Shown here in pieces: positions 1 to 9,112 of a DNA stretch of 64,000 bases. This DNA is from Nitrosopumilus zosterae. GTDB lineage: Archaea > Thermoproteota > Nitrososphaeria > Nitrososphaerales > Nitrosopumilaceae. Position 1 is the first letter of the stretch. Every line of letters begins with the position of its first letter. The position numbers were made by a program, and so were the translations under genes. The notes below the pieces were generated by a model that had not been told where the DNA came from, searched no databases, and saw only the letters and a list, made by a program, of their open reading frames with translations. The stretch is taken from positions 558,001-622,000 of the forward strand of contig NZ_AP026695.1 of NCBI RefSeq assembly GCF_025998175.1, written 5' to 3'.

Positions 1-1126
1 AATTTCCAAACTCATCAACTGCTGTAGTCTTGCCGGTTTCAGTCAAGTGGTATATCTGACCTTTGTTGATTCCATCATATTCTTTTGCAGGATTCATTGA
101 TGGACCTACAACTTCAATCCCGTGATTGTAATAGTTTTGCCATGCATTGCGTTTTGTATCCCAAACATTGGTTCCAAGTATGTTAAAATCAAGTGGTGCT
201 CTAAATGTGTGAATTACTTTGACTAGTAGGCATTGTTGTGCTGATTCTTCAGAACAATTGCCTTCAGATGTTGAAACTTCAATATCTCCTAAGACATGCT
301 CAGGATCATTAACTGAAAGCGTTTTTTCACCATCAAATGATTTGTCCCAGTTAATTACGGCTCTACTTTCGCTCATAATTTCTCCTTTTGCCAAGCCAAA
401 TGCTATCTCAAAGTGAGAAATGTTGTCTGGGCCTCCATTATCATAAATTTTGAATTCGGCAATGTTCTTCTCTCCAGTATTTACAGTTACAAGCGGATAT
501 GGCGTAAAGTATCTTTCAACATCTATTGGTTTTCCATTATATGTAAATCCATTATCAACTAATCTTTCACCCTTGCTATCAAGTCCAAGTGTTGGTTCTT
601 CACAGTCCCCACTACATCCACTTCCATTACTTGCAGAAACTGCAACAAATAATCCAAAGTCACCTGAAAGAGTTGCAGTGACAGATGTGGCATCAAGTAA
701 TTCTGCATTAGTACCTTCTGCAGCTGAGGATATGTTTGTAGTACTTCTGCCTTCAATGGTTGTAGCACCAAGAGTGAGAATAGCATTAGTTACGTCAGTC
801 AATGTTACTGTAAGAACAGTTGAATCTCCATTCCAAACTCCTGAATACGCATCTCCCCAATCAACACCGCCAGTACCATCTGTAAAGTTAGCAATGATTT
901 CCGCTCTAGTCATGGCACCATTGTTTGTAGCATTGGTTGCTTCACTGAATGTAATGGTTAGAGTATCCCCATTTGACAAAATTGCATCTAAGTCATCTGG
1001 ATCATCCGCAACAAAAGATGAGAATTCAGGTTCTGCTGCAAAAGCATAAGATGTTAGATATGGGACAAATCCTAATGTGAAAAGAATAACTGTTAATGCG
1101 GATAATTGAGTTCTTAATGTTCTCAT
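1..1126 (-). CDS. Secreted surface protein, 3' end beyond the window
   Basis: About 375 codons are open on the minus strand from an ATG at 1126 to the left edge, so the C-terminus is missing. The first 30 residues form a signal peptide ending near SYAFAAEPE, which predicts an exported protein. The mature part is rich in Thr, Ser, Asp and Asn and has no membrane segment in view. Its first half reads like a beta-sandwich (Ig-like or adhesin-like) domain, followed by a region with paired cysteines (GSGCSGDCEE, then NCSEESAQQC). A purine-rich GAGG lies about 9 bases before the ATG, a plausible ribosome-binding site. I do not recognise a named family; it resembles the large exported proteins common in marine and freshwater ammonia-oxidising archaea. 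Confidence in the gene is high, in any function low. Confidence 0.85.
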   Translation of the reverse strand, partial: MRTLRTQLSALTVILFTLGFVPYLTSYAFAAEPEFSSFVADDPDDLDAILSNGDTLTITFSEATNATNNGAMTRAEIIANFTDGTGGVDWGDAYSGVWNGDSTVLTVTLTDVTNAILTLGATTIEGRSTTNISSAAEGTNAELLDATSVTATLSGDFGLFVAVSASNGSGCSGDCEEPTLGLDSKGERLVDNGFTYNGKPIDVERYFTPYPLVTVNTGEKNIAEFKIYDNGGPDNISHFEIAFGLAKGEIMSESRAVINWDKSFDGEKTLSVNDPEHVLGDIEVSTSEGNCSEESAQQCLLVKVIHTFRAPLDFNILGTNVWDTKRNAWQNYYNHGIEVVGPSMNPAKEYDGINKGQIYHLTETGKTTAVDEFGN

Positions 1127-1579
1127 TAATTACATCCTCATAAAATTCCACTTAACATCGTGTTTGTTATCATCAAACAGACAAAATCGATTCTAGATTG
1201 ACTAATTGGCTGAAATTATAATTTTGGATATTTGCAATGAATATCTGTCATCTCTCCAATTTTGTTTGAGAAATCTTATTTCAAATTCAGGAATTTTATG
1301 CCTATTTTACCTATATTTCGTATTTTCAAATCTCTTACCTTAGATACGCTAGATTATCTAAAATCTAGAATTGTATCACATCTTCACAGATTTGAACCGT
1401 CAGAGCATTGAGTCGATAATGCAAATTCCTATGAGGTAATTGCAAATATGTGCTGGAAAATAATTTCAAAAAGATTGAGGCTTAGCAAACAACACAATTC
1501 AACAGTTCCAAACTGAATCGAAACCGAGAATTTCTTAGATGAGTTAAAATATCTGAAAAATAGTCTAGAGGCATCTTAT
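1127..1579. other. Intergenic region between divergent genes
   Basis: A 453-base AT-rich gap between two divergently transcribed exported-protein genes. No convincing reading frame or RNA gene is seen. An AT-rich stretch near 1543-1552 lies about 30 bases before the ATG at 1580 and may be its TATA box. Nothing else in it can be assigned. Confidence 0.5.
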
Positions 1580-3046
1580 ATGGCAATATTTGTAATTGAT
1601 AAAAAAATAAAATTTTTGTTTGTTTTGTTGATCATTAGTCTTGGTGTGTCATTTTTGGCATGGTCCGAGTATGCAATTTTTGCAGATTCGGATAATGACG
1701 GAACATCTGATTCTTTTGATAACTGCCCATTAAATCCAAATATGGATCAATCGGATTTTGATCTTGACAAGTCTGGCGATGTGTGTGACACGGATGATGA
1801 TAATGACGGAGTTAAAGACAACCTTGACCAGTTTGATACGGATCCTTTAGAATGGGCAGACTTTGATTTTGACAATCTGGGCGCAAACCAAGATTCTGAC
1901 GATGACAATGATGGATTAACAGACATGGAAGACTCTTTCCCAATTTTAGTTTCCCAAAAACTTGTTGAGGAAAACTTGTCAGAAATTGAATCTTGTGCAA
2001 TACTGGAGACTGGCACGTCAAAACTATTGTGTTATTCTCAATTCTTTCAAAGTTTAGTTGTAAAAGAAGAAAACAATGTGGACACTCTAGAGTTGGCTTT
2101 ATCATTAACCCAGCTTGGTGCAGTGGATGATTGCCACTTTATATCTCATGAAATAGGTCATGCTGCATATGCCGAGAATTCCAATATTTTTGAAAACTTG
2201 AGCGGTGTTGATGGTTCTGTTTGTAGGGGTGGATTTTACCATGGAGTAATGGCGGCATATTTTCATGAGTTACAAGAAAATAACAAAGACATGGGGGAAT
2301 ACAAAACAATCTGTAACGACTTTATCGGTAAACCAGAATATACAAAATGCGTACATGGCTTAGGACACGGAATTACTCATTATTTCATAAATGATTTGAA
2401 TTCTGCCATTAATGCATGTGATCAAATGTCATTCTATCAAAGTTCGATCTGCGTTGGAGGTGTATTTATGCAATATACAGATGATGAATTGACTAGATCC
2501 ACTTCTATAAAACAGGATATTCAAAACATCTGCCCAAAATCAGATCTTCGAATTTTTGATTATCAACAATGTCGTGATAATCTTGGATTAAGCATAGCGT
2601 TTCATACTGATCATGATTTGGAGGAGGGTTCAAAATTATGTGATATGATAATCGATGACATGGGAAAACAATACTGTCATCGAGGATTGGAGAGAGAAAT
2701 TAATGATGCAAAAGAGTACAAAGTATACGACCCGACAAAAGGCGTTAGAGAATTAATGCAACCAGTATGGATTAAGGAAAATGATTCAAACAAATGGATT
2801 GTAGATTTTAGAAGTCCATCTAAAATTTCTAACGTTGTATATGATGAAACAACCAAAATGATGCAATTTTCCTTTGATGCACCGTATAGGATCATAATAT
2901 ACATGTCGACTGATTTGCTTCCTGAAAATCCTGTTGTTATGATTAATGGACAACAAAATGATTTTGAAATACAACATGGACTTTATGATAACCATTCTAT
3001 GATTCAGATAATGCCAAAAAATTCAGGCGTTGTTCTGATTTCATAA
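1580..3046 (+). CDS. Membrane-anchored extracellular protein with Ca-binding repeats and a Cys/His-rich domain
   Basis: 488 residues. Residues about 10-35 are one hydrophobic segment (signal anchor). Residues about 36-125 are aspartate-rich thrombospondin type-3-like repeats (DSDNDGTSDSFDNC, DTDDDNDGVKD, DSDDDNDGLTDMED), a calcium-binding pattern. Residues about 155-375 form an unusual domain with repeated Cys and His: CHFISHEIGHAAY, CRGGFYHGVMAAYFHE, CVHGLGHGITHYF, and later CVGGVF and CHRGLERE. The spacing suggests a repeated Cys-x(4-5)-His motif that could bind metal or heme, but no CxxCH is present. The last 90 residues look like a beta-rich domain. An outward-facing protein fits the anchor and repeats; the function is unknown. 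Confidence 0.85.
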   Translation: MAIFVIDKKIKFLFVLLIISLGVSFLAWSEYAIFADSDNDGTSDSFDNCPLNPNMDQSDFDLDKSGDVCDTDDDNDGVKDNLDQFDTDPLEWADFDFDNLGANQDSDDDNDGLTDMEDSFPILVSQKLVEENLSEIESCAILETGTSKLLCYSQFFQSLVVKEENNVDTLELALSLTQLGAVDDCHFISHEIGHAAYAENSNIFENLSGVDGSVCRGGFYHGVMAAYFHELQENNKDMGEYKTICNDFIGKPEYTKCVHGLGHGITHYFINDLNSAINACDQMSFYQSSICVGGVFMQYTDDELTRSTSIKQDIQNICPKSDLRIFDYQQCRDNLGLSIAFHTDHDLEEGSKLCDMIIDDMGKQYCHRGLEREINDAKEYKVYDPTKGVRELMQPVWIKENDSNKWIVDFRSPSKISNVVYDETTKMMQFSFDAPYRIIIYMSTDLLPENPVVMINGQQNDFEIQHGLYDNHSMIQIMPKNSGVVLIS

Positions 3047-3118
3047 AACCAACAATGTTTCTGGTTTTTGTAATTGATAATTAGTTTGTTACAATAAACT
3101 GGTGCTAACTAGTGGGAG

Positions 3119-3226
3119 TGGACCGGATGGTATCACAACCCACAGTGGGCGCGGATACCTTTTTGAGAATTTTTGAATGACGGCAGAAAGCGATTGGGAC
3201 GCTTACAATATCTCTACTCTTTTTTC
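3119..3226 (-). repeat. Dispersed structured repeat, copy 1
   Basis: Read on the minus strand, this closely matches 42180-42291 on the plus strand. Both copies contain a first hairpin with arms AAGCG and CGCTT around a 7-base loop, then a second with outer arms GGTATC and GATACC and an inner CCCA-CTG-TGGG stem-loop, then ATCCGGTCCA, which is also the 3' end of the tRNA-Val at 21093. In this copy the first hairpin is at 3188-3204 and the second at 3129-3159. The spacer between hairpins is poorly conserved while the stems are kept. It may be a mobile or tRNA-derived repeat, or a structured RNA. Confidence 0.7.
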
Positions 3227-3278
3227 TTGAGCAAAAGATACGAAGTACTTATGAATGTCATAACTTTAGCTTGATTAA

Positions 3279-4685
3279 TTGAAAACTAGACTTTTGACAA
3301 TATTTACAATTGGAATACTTGGACTTGTGGGAACTGCATTTGCAATTCCTCCTTTTAGTTCACAGGAAGTGTTTGATTTTAGCGATACTATTGTTGTTGG
3401 CAAAGTGATTTTGATCAACTCCACATTCTCCCCTACTCATAACCTCTATCACATCCAAGTCGAAAAATTCCTCAAAAATCCTCATGATTCAGATGTCGTA
3501 TTAGCTGCAGGACAAAATATAACTTCCTCCAGATCTGGAACTCAGATTTTCCATGTGGGAGATAGGGCATTGTTCTTCCTTACTGCAGTATTTGGATATG
3601 GTCAGTATCATAATATGCTGTCAATCCATCCTACAACAAAACTAGTGGAATCTGACTGGGACAAGTGTAATATTTTTGAAAATAATATTCCATCAGATCA
3701 CTGGATGTTAGGAGGTACTGGGTCACTTCCAAAAATATCTCAGGATGAAACATTAGACATTAACGCATTCCAAGACAGAAATAACTTCAAGGTTGGCAAG
3801 ACAGTTACGGTATCTTATGACATATCAAACATTTCAGACCGCCCAAAAGAGATTGATCTAGACGGCATATTATCAAGATCAAATGGTGCTGAATTTGAGG
3901 CAATGTCTACTATGAGTCAACATGTGGTCTTGGAGCCATGTACTGTATACAAAACAATAGAATGGAGGTTCACCCCCGGCATGACTGGCTCTTATCTTTT
4001 TGAGATAAATAATAATTCTGGAACATCATATGGGTTGGGGTTTGCTGTAAAAGAATCAGTTGAATCTCCTCTTGCACAATTGAAGCCCAGTGGAGTCATG
4101 GGACATGTGCAAACTTCTTCTACCTCATATGTTGTTGGTGATGAGGTATTTGTCAGAATAGACACAAAACCCAATTCTGATGTGGTAGTTGATGTGCTGA
4201 ATCCTTCTGATAAAATAACTGAACATTTTGTTGCAATATCAGACGAATATGGACAAATCAACACTTCTTTTTTACTTCCTCATGATGCCATGCAAGGTAC
4301 TTGGAAGGTAAAGGCAACATATGGTTCTGATTTTGAGACACTAGAATTTGATGTCAAAGAAAGACTTGTTCCTGAACCCGAGCAGAGCAGACAAGTCTCT
4401 GAAAACTGCGGACCCGGAACAACACTGCAAGACGGAATATGCGTGGTAGATGAAACAAAAGAAAATCATGTGGATTCTGATCGTTGGGGTGGTCTTGTAC
4501 CTTGGATGATTGAATCTCCGCTAAAGCAAATCAAAAAAGGAATAGAACCTTGGGAAGTAAAATGCAATGATGGTTTAATTCGAATATTCAAATCATGGGA
4601 CTTGCATACACCCGCATGTGTTTTTCCTGACTCAATACCGAAACTAAATGAAAGAGGATGGCAGACACTAGAGGATGAAAAATGA
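3279..4685 (+). CDS. Secreted multi-domain protein with Ig-like regions
   Basis: 468 residues starting at a TTG. This start is supported because the first seven residues, MKTRLLT, are identical to the ATG start of the next gene. Residues 1-22 are a signal peptide ending AFA. Residues 23-130 form a beta-rich domain (DTIVVGKVILINSTF onwards); later parts read as two bacterial Ig-like or carbohydrate-binding-like repeats (GKTVTVSYDISNISDR; SYVVGDEVFVRIDTKP). The C-terminal region has four scattered cysteines and no membrane helix. It opens a same-direction run of six exported or membrane proteins ending at 7466; its stop overlaps the next start by four bases. Exported location is well supported, function unknown. 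Confidence 0.85.
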   Translation: MKTRLLTIFTIGILGLVGTAFAIPPFSSQEVFDFSDTIVVGKVILINSTFSPTHNLYHIQVEKFLKNPHDSDVVLAAGQNITSSRSGTQIFHVGDRALFFLTAVFGYGQYHNMLSIHPTTKLVESDWDKCNIFENNIPSDHWMLGGTGSLPKISQDETLDINAFQDRNNFKVGKTVTVSYDISNISDRPKEIDLDGILSRSNGAEFEAMSTMSQHVVLEPCTVYKTIEWRFTPGMTGSYLFEINNNSGTSYGLGFAVKESVESPLAQLKPSGVMGHVQTSSTSYVVGDEVFVRIDTKPNSDVVVDVLNPSDKITEHFVAISDEYGQINTSFLLPHDAMQGTWKVKATYGSDFETLEFDVKERLVPEPEQSRQVSENCGPGTTLQDGICVVDETKENHVDSDRWGGLVPWMIESPLKQIKKGIEPWEVKCNDGLIRIFKSWDLHTPACVFPDSIPKLNERGWQTLEDEK

Positions 4686-5269
4686 AAACTAGACTCTTGA
4701 CAGTTATCATAGTCATGGTTGTTGGTTCTTCTGTCATGGTTTTTGCTGATGTTGTTCTACAACTGAAATACCAAATCAATAATGATCTTAATCCTGACAA
4801 TTATGTCTGTTGGAATTCTGAACATCTCCTAGTAGAAAGACCAAACGGAAAATTTGCATGCATTACTCCGTACATGATGATAAAATTGAACTGGCAGCCC
4901 TATAAGCATGAATACTACATCTTTGATGTCCTCAAAGATAACTCAGTTTATGCAGTATTTGCACTTGACAGTAATGCAGTTGTCTCTGAAATAAGATATG
5001 ATGTAGATTTACATTCATTGATAGTAGACATGCCAAGAAACAATTCTGGAAAACTGTTCATTGAAATCCCTCGAGACCTTTTGGACGCAAAGCTTGTAAG
5101 ATGTGATGAAGTATCTGAAGATCCTTCTGATTGGGACTTTTTTGTACTAGTTGATGGAGAGGAGGTGGCATTTGAAGAAGTATTTACCACTGATGATTAT
5201 AGAGCCTTAGAAATTCTATACAAAAAAAATTCAAAACAAATTGAAATTGTTGATGCTTGTTTAATTTGA
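4682..5269 (+). CDS. Secreted protein of unknown function
   Basis: 195 residues with a signal peptide (MKTRLLTVIIVMVVGSSVMVFA) nearly identical at its start to the upstream gene, which suggests they arose by duplication of the leader. The mature part begins DVVLQLKYQIN, carries three cysteines and is acidic. The middle section (residues about 90-150) resembles the C-terminal beta domain seen in other exported thaumarchaeal proteins (VDMPRNNSGKLFIEIPRDLL). The start overlaps the preceding stop as ATGA, so the two are probably cotranscribed and translationally coupled. No catalytic motif is visible. Confidence 0.8.
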   Translation: MKTRLLTVIIVMVVGSSVMVFADVVLQLKYQINNDLNPDNYVCWNSEHLLVERPNGKFACITPYMMIKLNWQPYKHEYYIFDVLKDNSVYAVFALDSNAVVSEIRYDVDLHSLIVDMPRNNSGKLFIEIPRDLLDAKLVRCDEVSEDPSDWDFFVLVDGEEVAFEEVFTTDDYRALEILYKKNSKQIEIVDACLI

Positions 5270-5282
5270 GGTAAAAAAGAAA

Positions 5283-5600
5283 ATGAATTACAAATTATTA
5301 TTTTTACTTGTCGTTTTAGGCATGTCCATTCTTGTGTTTGTATGGGGCACTACAAACTATCTACGGTGCTATACTGACACACCAAGTGGTAATTACTATG
5401 AATCATGTCCTAGAACTCCAGATGTTCATGCAATACCTGCAGTAATTGCAACTTTTGTCATGATTGGCATTGTTCCAATTATAACTTGGATAAAAACAAA
5501 GTCGCATAAACTTCAAATTGTTTTCACTGTTCTGTCTGGAGTTGGAATCTTTTTTGTTTTTGTTGGAATACTGTATTTGATTCTCATGGTGAGAAACTAA
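5283..5600 (+). CDS. Small membrane protein, three helices
   Basis: 105 residues with hydrophobic segments at about 4-23, 51-70 and 80-101. The first may be a cleaved or uncleaved signal. The loop between the first two holds two cysteines (LRCYTDTPSG, YESCPRTPD) that would face outside if the N-terminus is inside. It sits 13 bases after the previous stop and one base before the next start, so it belongs to the same operon of exported proteins. No family recognised. Confidence 0.7.
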   Translation: MNYKLLFLLVVLGMSILVFVWGTTNYLRCYTDTPSGNYYESCPRTPDVHAIPAVIATFVMIGIVPIITWIKTKSHKLQIVFTVLSGVGIFFVFVGILYLILMVRN

Positions 5601-5601
5601 A

Positions 5602-5835
5602 ATGAAAATTATATTTTTGATACTTATTGTATTTTCATTTATTCCGTTCATCATTCCTAATGTTTTTGCAATATGTGCCGCAGAAACATTGGAATGGTGG
5701 GAGGTATGCAATGATACAGGACCAGAAAATGCACTTCCACTTCATCCTGTATTGCTATTTATGGTAATTCTAGTTATAACTATTGGAAGTATTATTGGAG
5801 GATTGGTTTTTGTGATTAGGGGAAATAGAAAATGA
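5602..5835 (+). CDS. Small exported or membrane protein
   Basis: 77 residues: a signal peptide (residues 1-22, ending NVFA), a short Cys-containing segment (ICAAETLEWWEVCND) and a membrane helix at about 51-72 followed by RGNRK. This arrangement predicts a short outward loop held by one C-terminal anchor. The two cysteines 11 residues apart could form a disulfide. The stop overlaps the next ATG by four bases. Function unknown. Confidence 0.65.
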   Translation: MKIIFLILIVFSFIPFIIPNVFAICAAETLEWWEVCNDTGPENALPLHPVLLFMVILVITIGSIIGGLVFVIRGNRK

Positions 5836-6506
5836 ATCCTAATCTAAAAAACACTCTTTATGCAATTTTGTCAATAATGATAATTGTTCCTGCAATTCTA
5901 CTTATCCATGACTACATTTACTTTCAAGAACCGTTGTCACGAGTTTCACTATACCCTGATGATCCCAAATGTGACAAAGACTGTATTGAAAAAGTATCTG
6001 ATGGCTACAAATGTGTGGAAATTAAATCCGACGAGTTTGTATGCAGACTGGAAAGAGGAAGACACAATTTTTCAGATAGTGCAGTTTTCTATAGTTCTGC
6101 AGGACCAATTTCTTATGGTGAAATTGTATCTTTTCCGGAAGGCAAACCTGATGTTTATTGGTTCAATGTTGAAAACATGATGATACTGAATAAAAATTCA
6201 AAGACAATACAAGTTGATTTTTATGAATCTAAAGATAATACATCAATTTCTAATGTCATTTACACTGCAACATTAGCCCCTGGTGATGACTATGTTTCAT
6301 GTGTAAGTCCGTGGAAACCTGGTCACCTTGTACGGTATATTGACTTGTTTGAATATGAAAACAAAACATATGCTGAATTTTGGGGTCTTCATCCATTTAC
6401 TCCTCCAGAATTGTTTCCATGTGATGTGCAAAAGATATTGGAATATTCACTGAAAACAGATTATGATATATCATTGCCAGAATATGAAGAATTTGGATTT
6501 GATTAG
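5832..6506 (+). CDS. Exported protein with N-terminal anchor
   Basis: 224 residues. A hydrophobic stretch at about 10-28 serves as signal anchor. The rest is soluble, with two close cysteine pairs (DPKCDKDC; KCVEIKSDEFVC) followed by beta-rich sequence; two more cysteines lie near residues 157 and 198. The ATGA overlap with the upstream gene and the three-base gap to the next one place it firmly in the 3279-7466 cluster. Unknown family. Confidence 0.75.
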   Translation: MNPNLKNTLYAILSIMIIVPAILLIHDYIYFQEPLSRVSLYPDDPKCDKDCIEKVSDGYKCVEIKSDEFVCRLERGRHNFSDSAVFYSSAGPISYGEIVSFPEGKPDVYWFNVENMMILNKNSKTIQVDFYESKDNTSISNVIYTATLAPGDDYVSCVSPWKPGHLVRYIDLFEYENKTYAEFWGLHPFTPPELFPCDVQKILEYSLKTDYDISLPEYEEFGFD

Positions 6507-6509
6507 AAA

Positions 6510-7466
6510 ATGAAAACAAAATTTGTGTTAATTATCATCATAGTAGTTCTTGTTGCAATGTACTTTCTTATGCATGCACGAATTTGGCCAGAGCCTGAGC
6601 CCTGCGATGTAGGATTTGAGCATTATCATTTTGGGTTTTGCAGCACTAATTTGTTTTCAGTTTCTGGTGCATTTGCACAAACAGATGACAACTCTGTTGT
6701 TTCGTTTGCTTGGGAAGATGGGATTGATCACAAAAACACTCTTGGAAATATAGGAGAGATGTATTGGTTGCAAGCATCGTACTCTGGAAAAGAAAACTCT
6801 GTAGCCACACTACGTGTAATTGACCCTGATCTAGTGCAGTTTCCTGACTCTGTTGATTTTATCCGAATCCATGTCCACTCTGATACTGACCCTTTGGGAA
6901 CTGACATTGTACTAACAAACACGCCTGAAAACCCTGGATTTTTTGAAGGTGATGTGATTTTTACTCATGATTTTTCTTCTTCAAGAGGTGTATTGCTTGT
7001 AAGTGATGGTGATACAATATCTGCAAAGTATGTTGACACAACACTTCCAGATGATGCAGATTCTGAGACCTATGAAGTTGTTGCCACTGCTATAATCTCA
7101 GGTCCTCGTGGACCAATAGAAATGGTGCTTGCCACATCATTGAGAATAGAAGACCTAAAACAAAATAGATTCTCAGACAATGTGATACCTCTAGGACATC
7201 AAGTCTTGTTTAGTGCAGACCTGAACGCACAGACACAAGACATTCACAACTTTGCATATCTAGTTCAAGTACAAGATGAAAAAGGACGCACAATGTCATT
7301 GTCTTGGCTGTCTGGAACTATTTTACCCAAACAAACAATCACAACAAGCCAGTCTTGGATTCCAGACTTGGCAGGAAAATATTTTGTTACGGTGTTTGTG
7401 TGGGAGTCTGTAGATAATCCAACTGCATTGTCTCCGCCATTAAGTGTAGAATTTGTTGTAGAGTGA
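6510..7466 (+). CDS. Exported beta-rich protein, last gene of the secreted cluster
   Basis: 318 residues. Residues 5-22 are hydrophobic (signal anchor). Residues about 55-190 read as a beta-sandwich: YSGKENSVATLRVIDPDL, a form found in thaumarchaeal surface proteins that carry acidic Asp-Pro repeats. Residues 215-318 form a second domain ending in a beta strand (LSVEFVVE), in the style of Ig-like or CARDB-like domains. There is no C-terminal anchor. The six genes in this cluster share tight spacing and an all-exported composition, so they probably work together at the cell surface; what they do is not shown by the sequence. Confidence 0.8.
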   Translation: MKTKFVLIIIIVVLVAMYFLMHARIWPEPEPCDVGFEHYHFGFCSTNLFSVSGAFAQTDDNSVVSFAWEDGIDHKNTLGNIGEMYWLQASYSGKENSVATLRVIDPDLVQFPDSVDFIRIHVHSDTDPLGTDIVLTNTPENPGFFEGDVIFTHDFSSSRGVLLVSDGDTISAKYVDTTLPDDADSETYEVVATAIISGPRGPIEMVLATSLRIEDLKQNRFSDNVIPLGHQVLFSADLNAQTQDIHNFAYLVQVQDEKGRTMSLSWLSGTILPKQTITTSQSWIPDLAGKYFVTVFVWESVDNPTALSPPLSVEFVVE

Positions 7467-7540
7467 ATCTAAAAAATTTCAAACCTGAAATAGTTCACAA
7501 ACCAAATCTGTTAGAATTTACTATGTCAAAATTTTGTCTT

Positions 7541-7582
7541 AATTGGAAAAAACGGTCCAGTCCCACAGTGCATCCAAGTCCC
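7541..7582 (-). repeat. Short dispersed repeat, GGGACTTG...GACCGTTTTTT type
   Basis: On the minus strand this reads GGGACTTGGATGCACTGTGG followed by a spacer and GACCGTTTTTT. It matches 39351-39390 on the plus strand over most of its length, and the second half matches 35802-35825. It lies between two convergent genes, so a terminator role is possible because of the T run. Confidence 0.55.
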
Positions 7583-7683
7583 TGAGCCTTTTTTCTTTTT
7601 TCGTTTTGGAGATCCTTTTTGAAATTGGACAAAAACCCCATTACTTTAATTACTAAACAGATTCTAAAAAGAGTTCAGGAAGA

Positions 7684-8742
7684 TCAAGAGGATTCAGCAG
7701 TTTTTGGCAGTGTAATTGTAAATGTGGTAGGATTATTACTAACATCGATTGTGCCTTTATGCATCTCCAAGTATTGCTTACAGGATGCCAATCCTAAACC
7801 AGTTCCATCATCTTTTGTTGTAAACATCGGCTCAAAAATTTGTTCAATGTTTTCTTTAGGGATTCCAGGTCCTGAATCACTAATTTTGATTGTAGCAAAT
7901 TCACCATCTACTTCAAGAGATACACTAACTTTACCTTTAAGGCCAATTGCCTGAACGGCATTTTGTATAATATTTGTAACAATACCACGAATTTTTACCA
8001 CATCACACTGAAGAACACAGGAATTAAGTGATGAGTGCAATTCAACATCCGGAGGAAATCTTACCTCGCCAATTGAACTTTTTACAATTTCTTTTAAATC
8101 ACAAGTAATCAAGCGAATCTCAGGAGTTTTAATGAAATTCAACACGTCATTGATTTGATTTGTAATGTGGGATAGTGCATTCTCCATACTGAGTATTGAA
8201 TTTGACAATACTGTATCTTCATGAATTTTTTGTTTTACCTTCATCAATTCAATTTGAGATTGTAAAATTGTTAGTGGATTTCTCATATCATGTGCCATTT
8301 TTGAAGACATTTTACCTATCATCTCCAATTTATTATTGTCCACAGCAGTAAATTTTGAGGATAATGCCTCATCAAGTTTTTTTTGGGTTTGGGTAAGTGT
8401 TGATTTTGTTTTTCTTAATGACGCAGATTTTGCAGTCAATTTTTGTTTTGTTAATTGATGAAATTTTTGTGCGGTCTCAATCTCTTTTTTCAGAGTAAGT
8501 AATTTTTTATCTGATTCATCTAGATTTTCATTTTCTTCTAAAGACTCGTGATTTAATTCTAAGTTTTTTTCAGGTGCTTTTTCTAAAAGAGAATCGATTT
8601 TTTTGGATTTTTCATTAGATTTAAAATCAATCTTTATTGTTTCAGCAGGTTTGGATTTTTTAAAAAAAACGGTCCGTTGAGGGGCATTCATAGGATCAAG
8701 TTCAGAATCTTCTTTGATTTCCCTATGCATGAATTTTCTCAT
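7684..8742 (-). CDS. Soluble sensor histidine kinase
   Basis: 352 residues with no membrane helix. Residues about 60-140 are a long charged coiled coil. The dimerisation and phosphoacceptor box is MAHDMRNPLT with the phosphorylatable His at residue 151. The ATPase domain follows with an N box (IIQNAVQAI), G1 box (SDSGPGIP), F box (IFEPMFTTK) and G2 box (GTGLGLASCKQY). All catalytic elements are present, so it should autophosphorylate. No response regulator is adjacent and no PAS, GAF or HAMP domain is recognised, so the signal and partner are unknown. Divergent from the small gene at 8873. Confidence 0.9.
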   Translation of the reverse strand: MRKFMHREIKEDSELDPMNAPQRTVFFKKSKPAETIKIDFKSNEKSKKIDSLLEKAPEKNLELNHESLEENENLDESDKKLLTLKKEIETAQKFHQLTKQKLTAKSASLRKTKSTLTQTQKKLDEALSSKFTAVDNNKLEMIGKMSSKMAHDMRNPLTILQSQIELMKVKQKIHEDTVLSNSILSMENALSHITNQINDVLNFIKTPEIRLITCDLKEIVKSSIGEVRFPPDVELHSSLNSCVLQCDVVKIRGIVTNIIQNAVQAIGLKGKVSVSLEVDGEFATIKISDSGPGIPKENIEQIFEPMFTTKDDGTGLGLASCKQYLEMHKGTIDVSNNPTTFTITLPKTAESS

Positions 8743-8872
8743 ATATTTACAATCAAAATTTCAAATATGACAAATAGGATGTTCAAATAGTACAAACACA
8801 GTATTATTTAAACAAATTAGGCGTCACAAGATCTTTTAATAGAATAATGCCGTATTATAACCAGATATTTCC

Positions 8873-9112
8873 ATGTTAGAAAAACAATTCAATCCAGATT
8901 TGCTATACAACAGTATTGTTCATTTTTACATAGATAAGAAAGGATATTCAAAGGACAAGGCAAATGCCATAGCACAATCAGTAGTACAAAAAGAAGCCCA
9001 AAGAAGAATATGCAAAAATGAAAAATGTAAGCATTTTTCTCATGATCATATTAGAAATACGGAAACGTGTCTAGTTGAAAATTGTGATTGTAGTAAATTT
9101 TCATCTAAGTGA
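8873..9112 (+). CDS. Small Cys/His-rich protein, probable zinc binder
   Basis: 79 residues. The N-terminal half is helical; the C-terminal half holds CKNEKCKHFSHDHI and then CLVENCDC, giving five cysteines and three histidines in about 35 residues, a likely zinc knuckle. The gene overlaps the end of the convergent nuclease gene by eight bases. No named family; size and motif suggest a conserved archaeal small protein of unknown role. Confidence 0.7.
   Translation: MLEKQFNPDLLYNSIVHFYIDKKGYSKDKANAIAQSVVQKEAQRRICKNEKCKHFSHDHIRNTETCLVENCDCSKFSSK

Noticed and set aside
450-1049. 199-codon plus-strand frame
   Set aside because: Shadow of the minus-strand exported protein, which has a signal peptide, RBS and an uninterrupted frame to the edge.
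7619-7954. 111-codon plus-strand frame
   Set aside because: Antisense to the ATPase domain of the histidine kinase, whose motifs are all intact.
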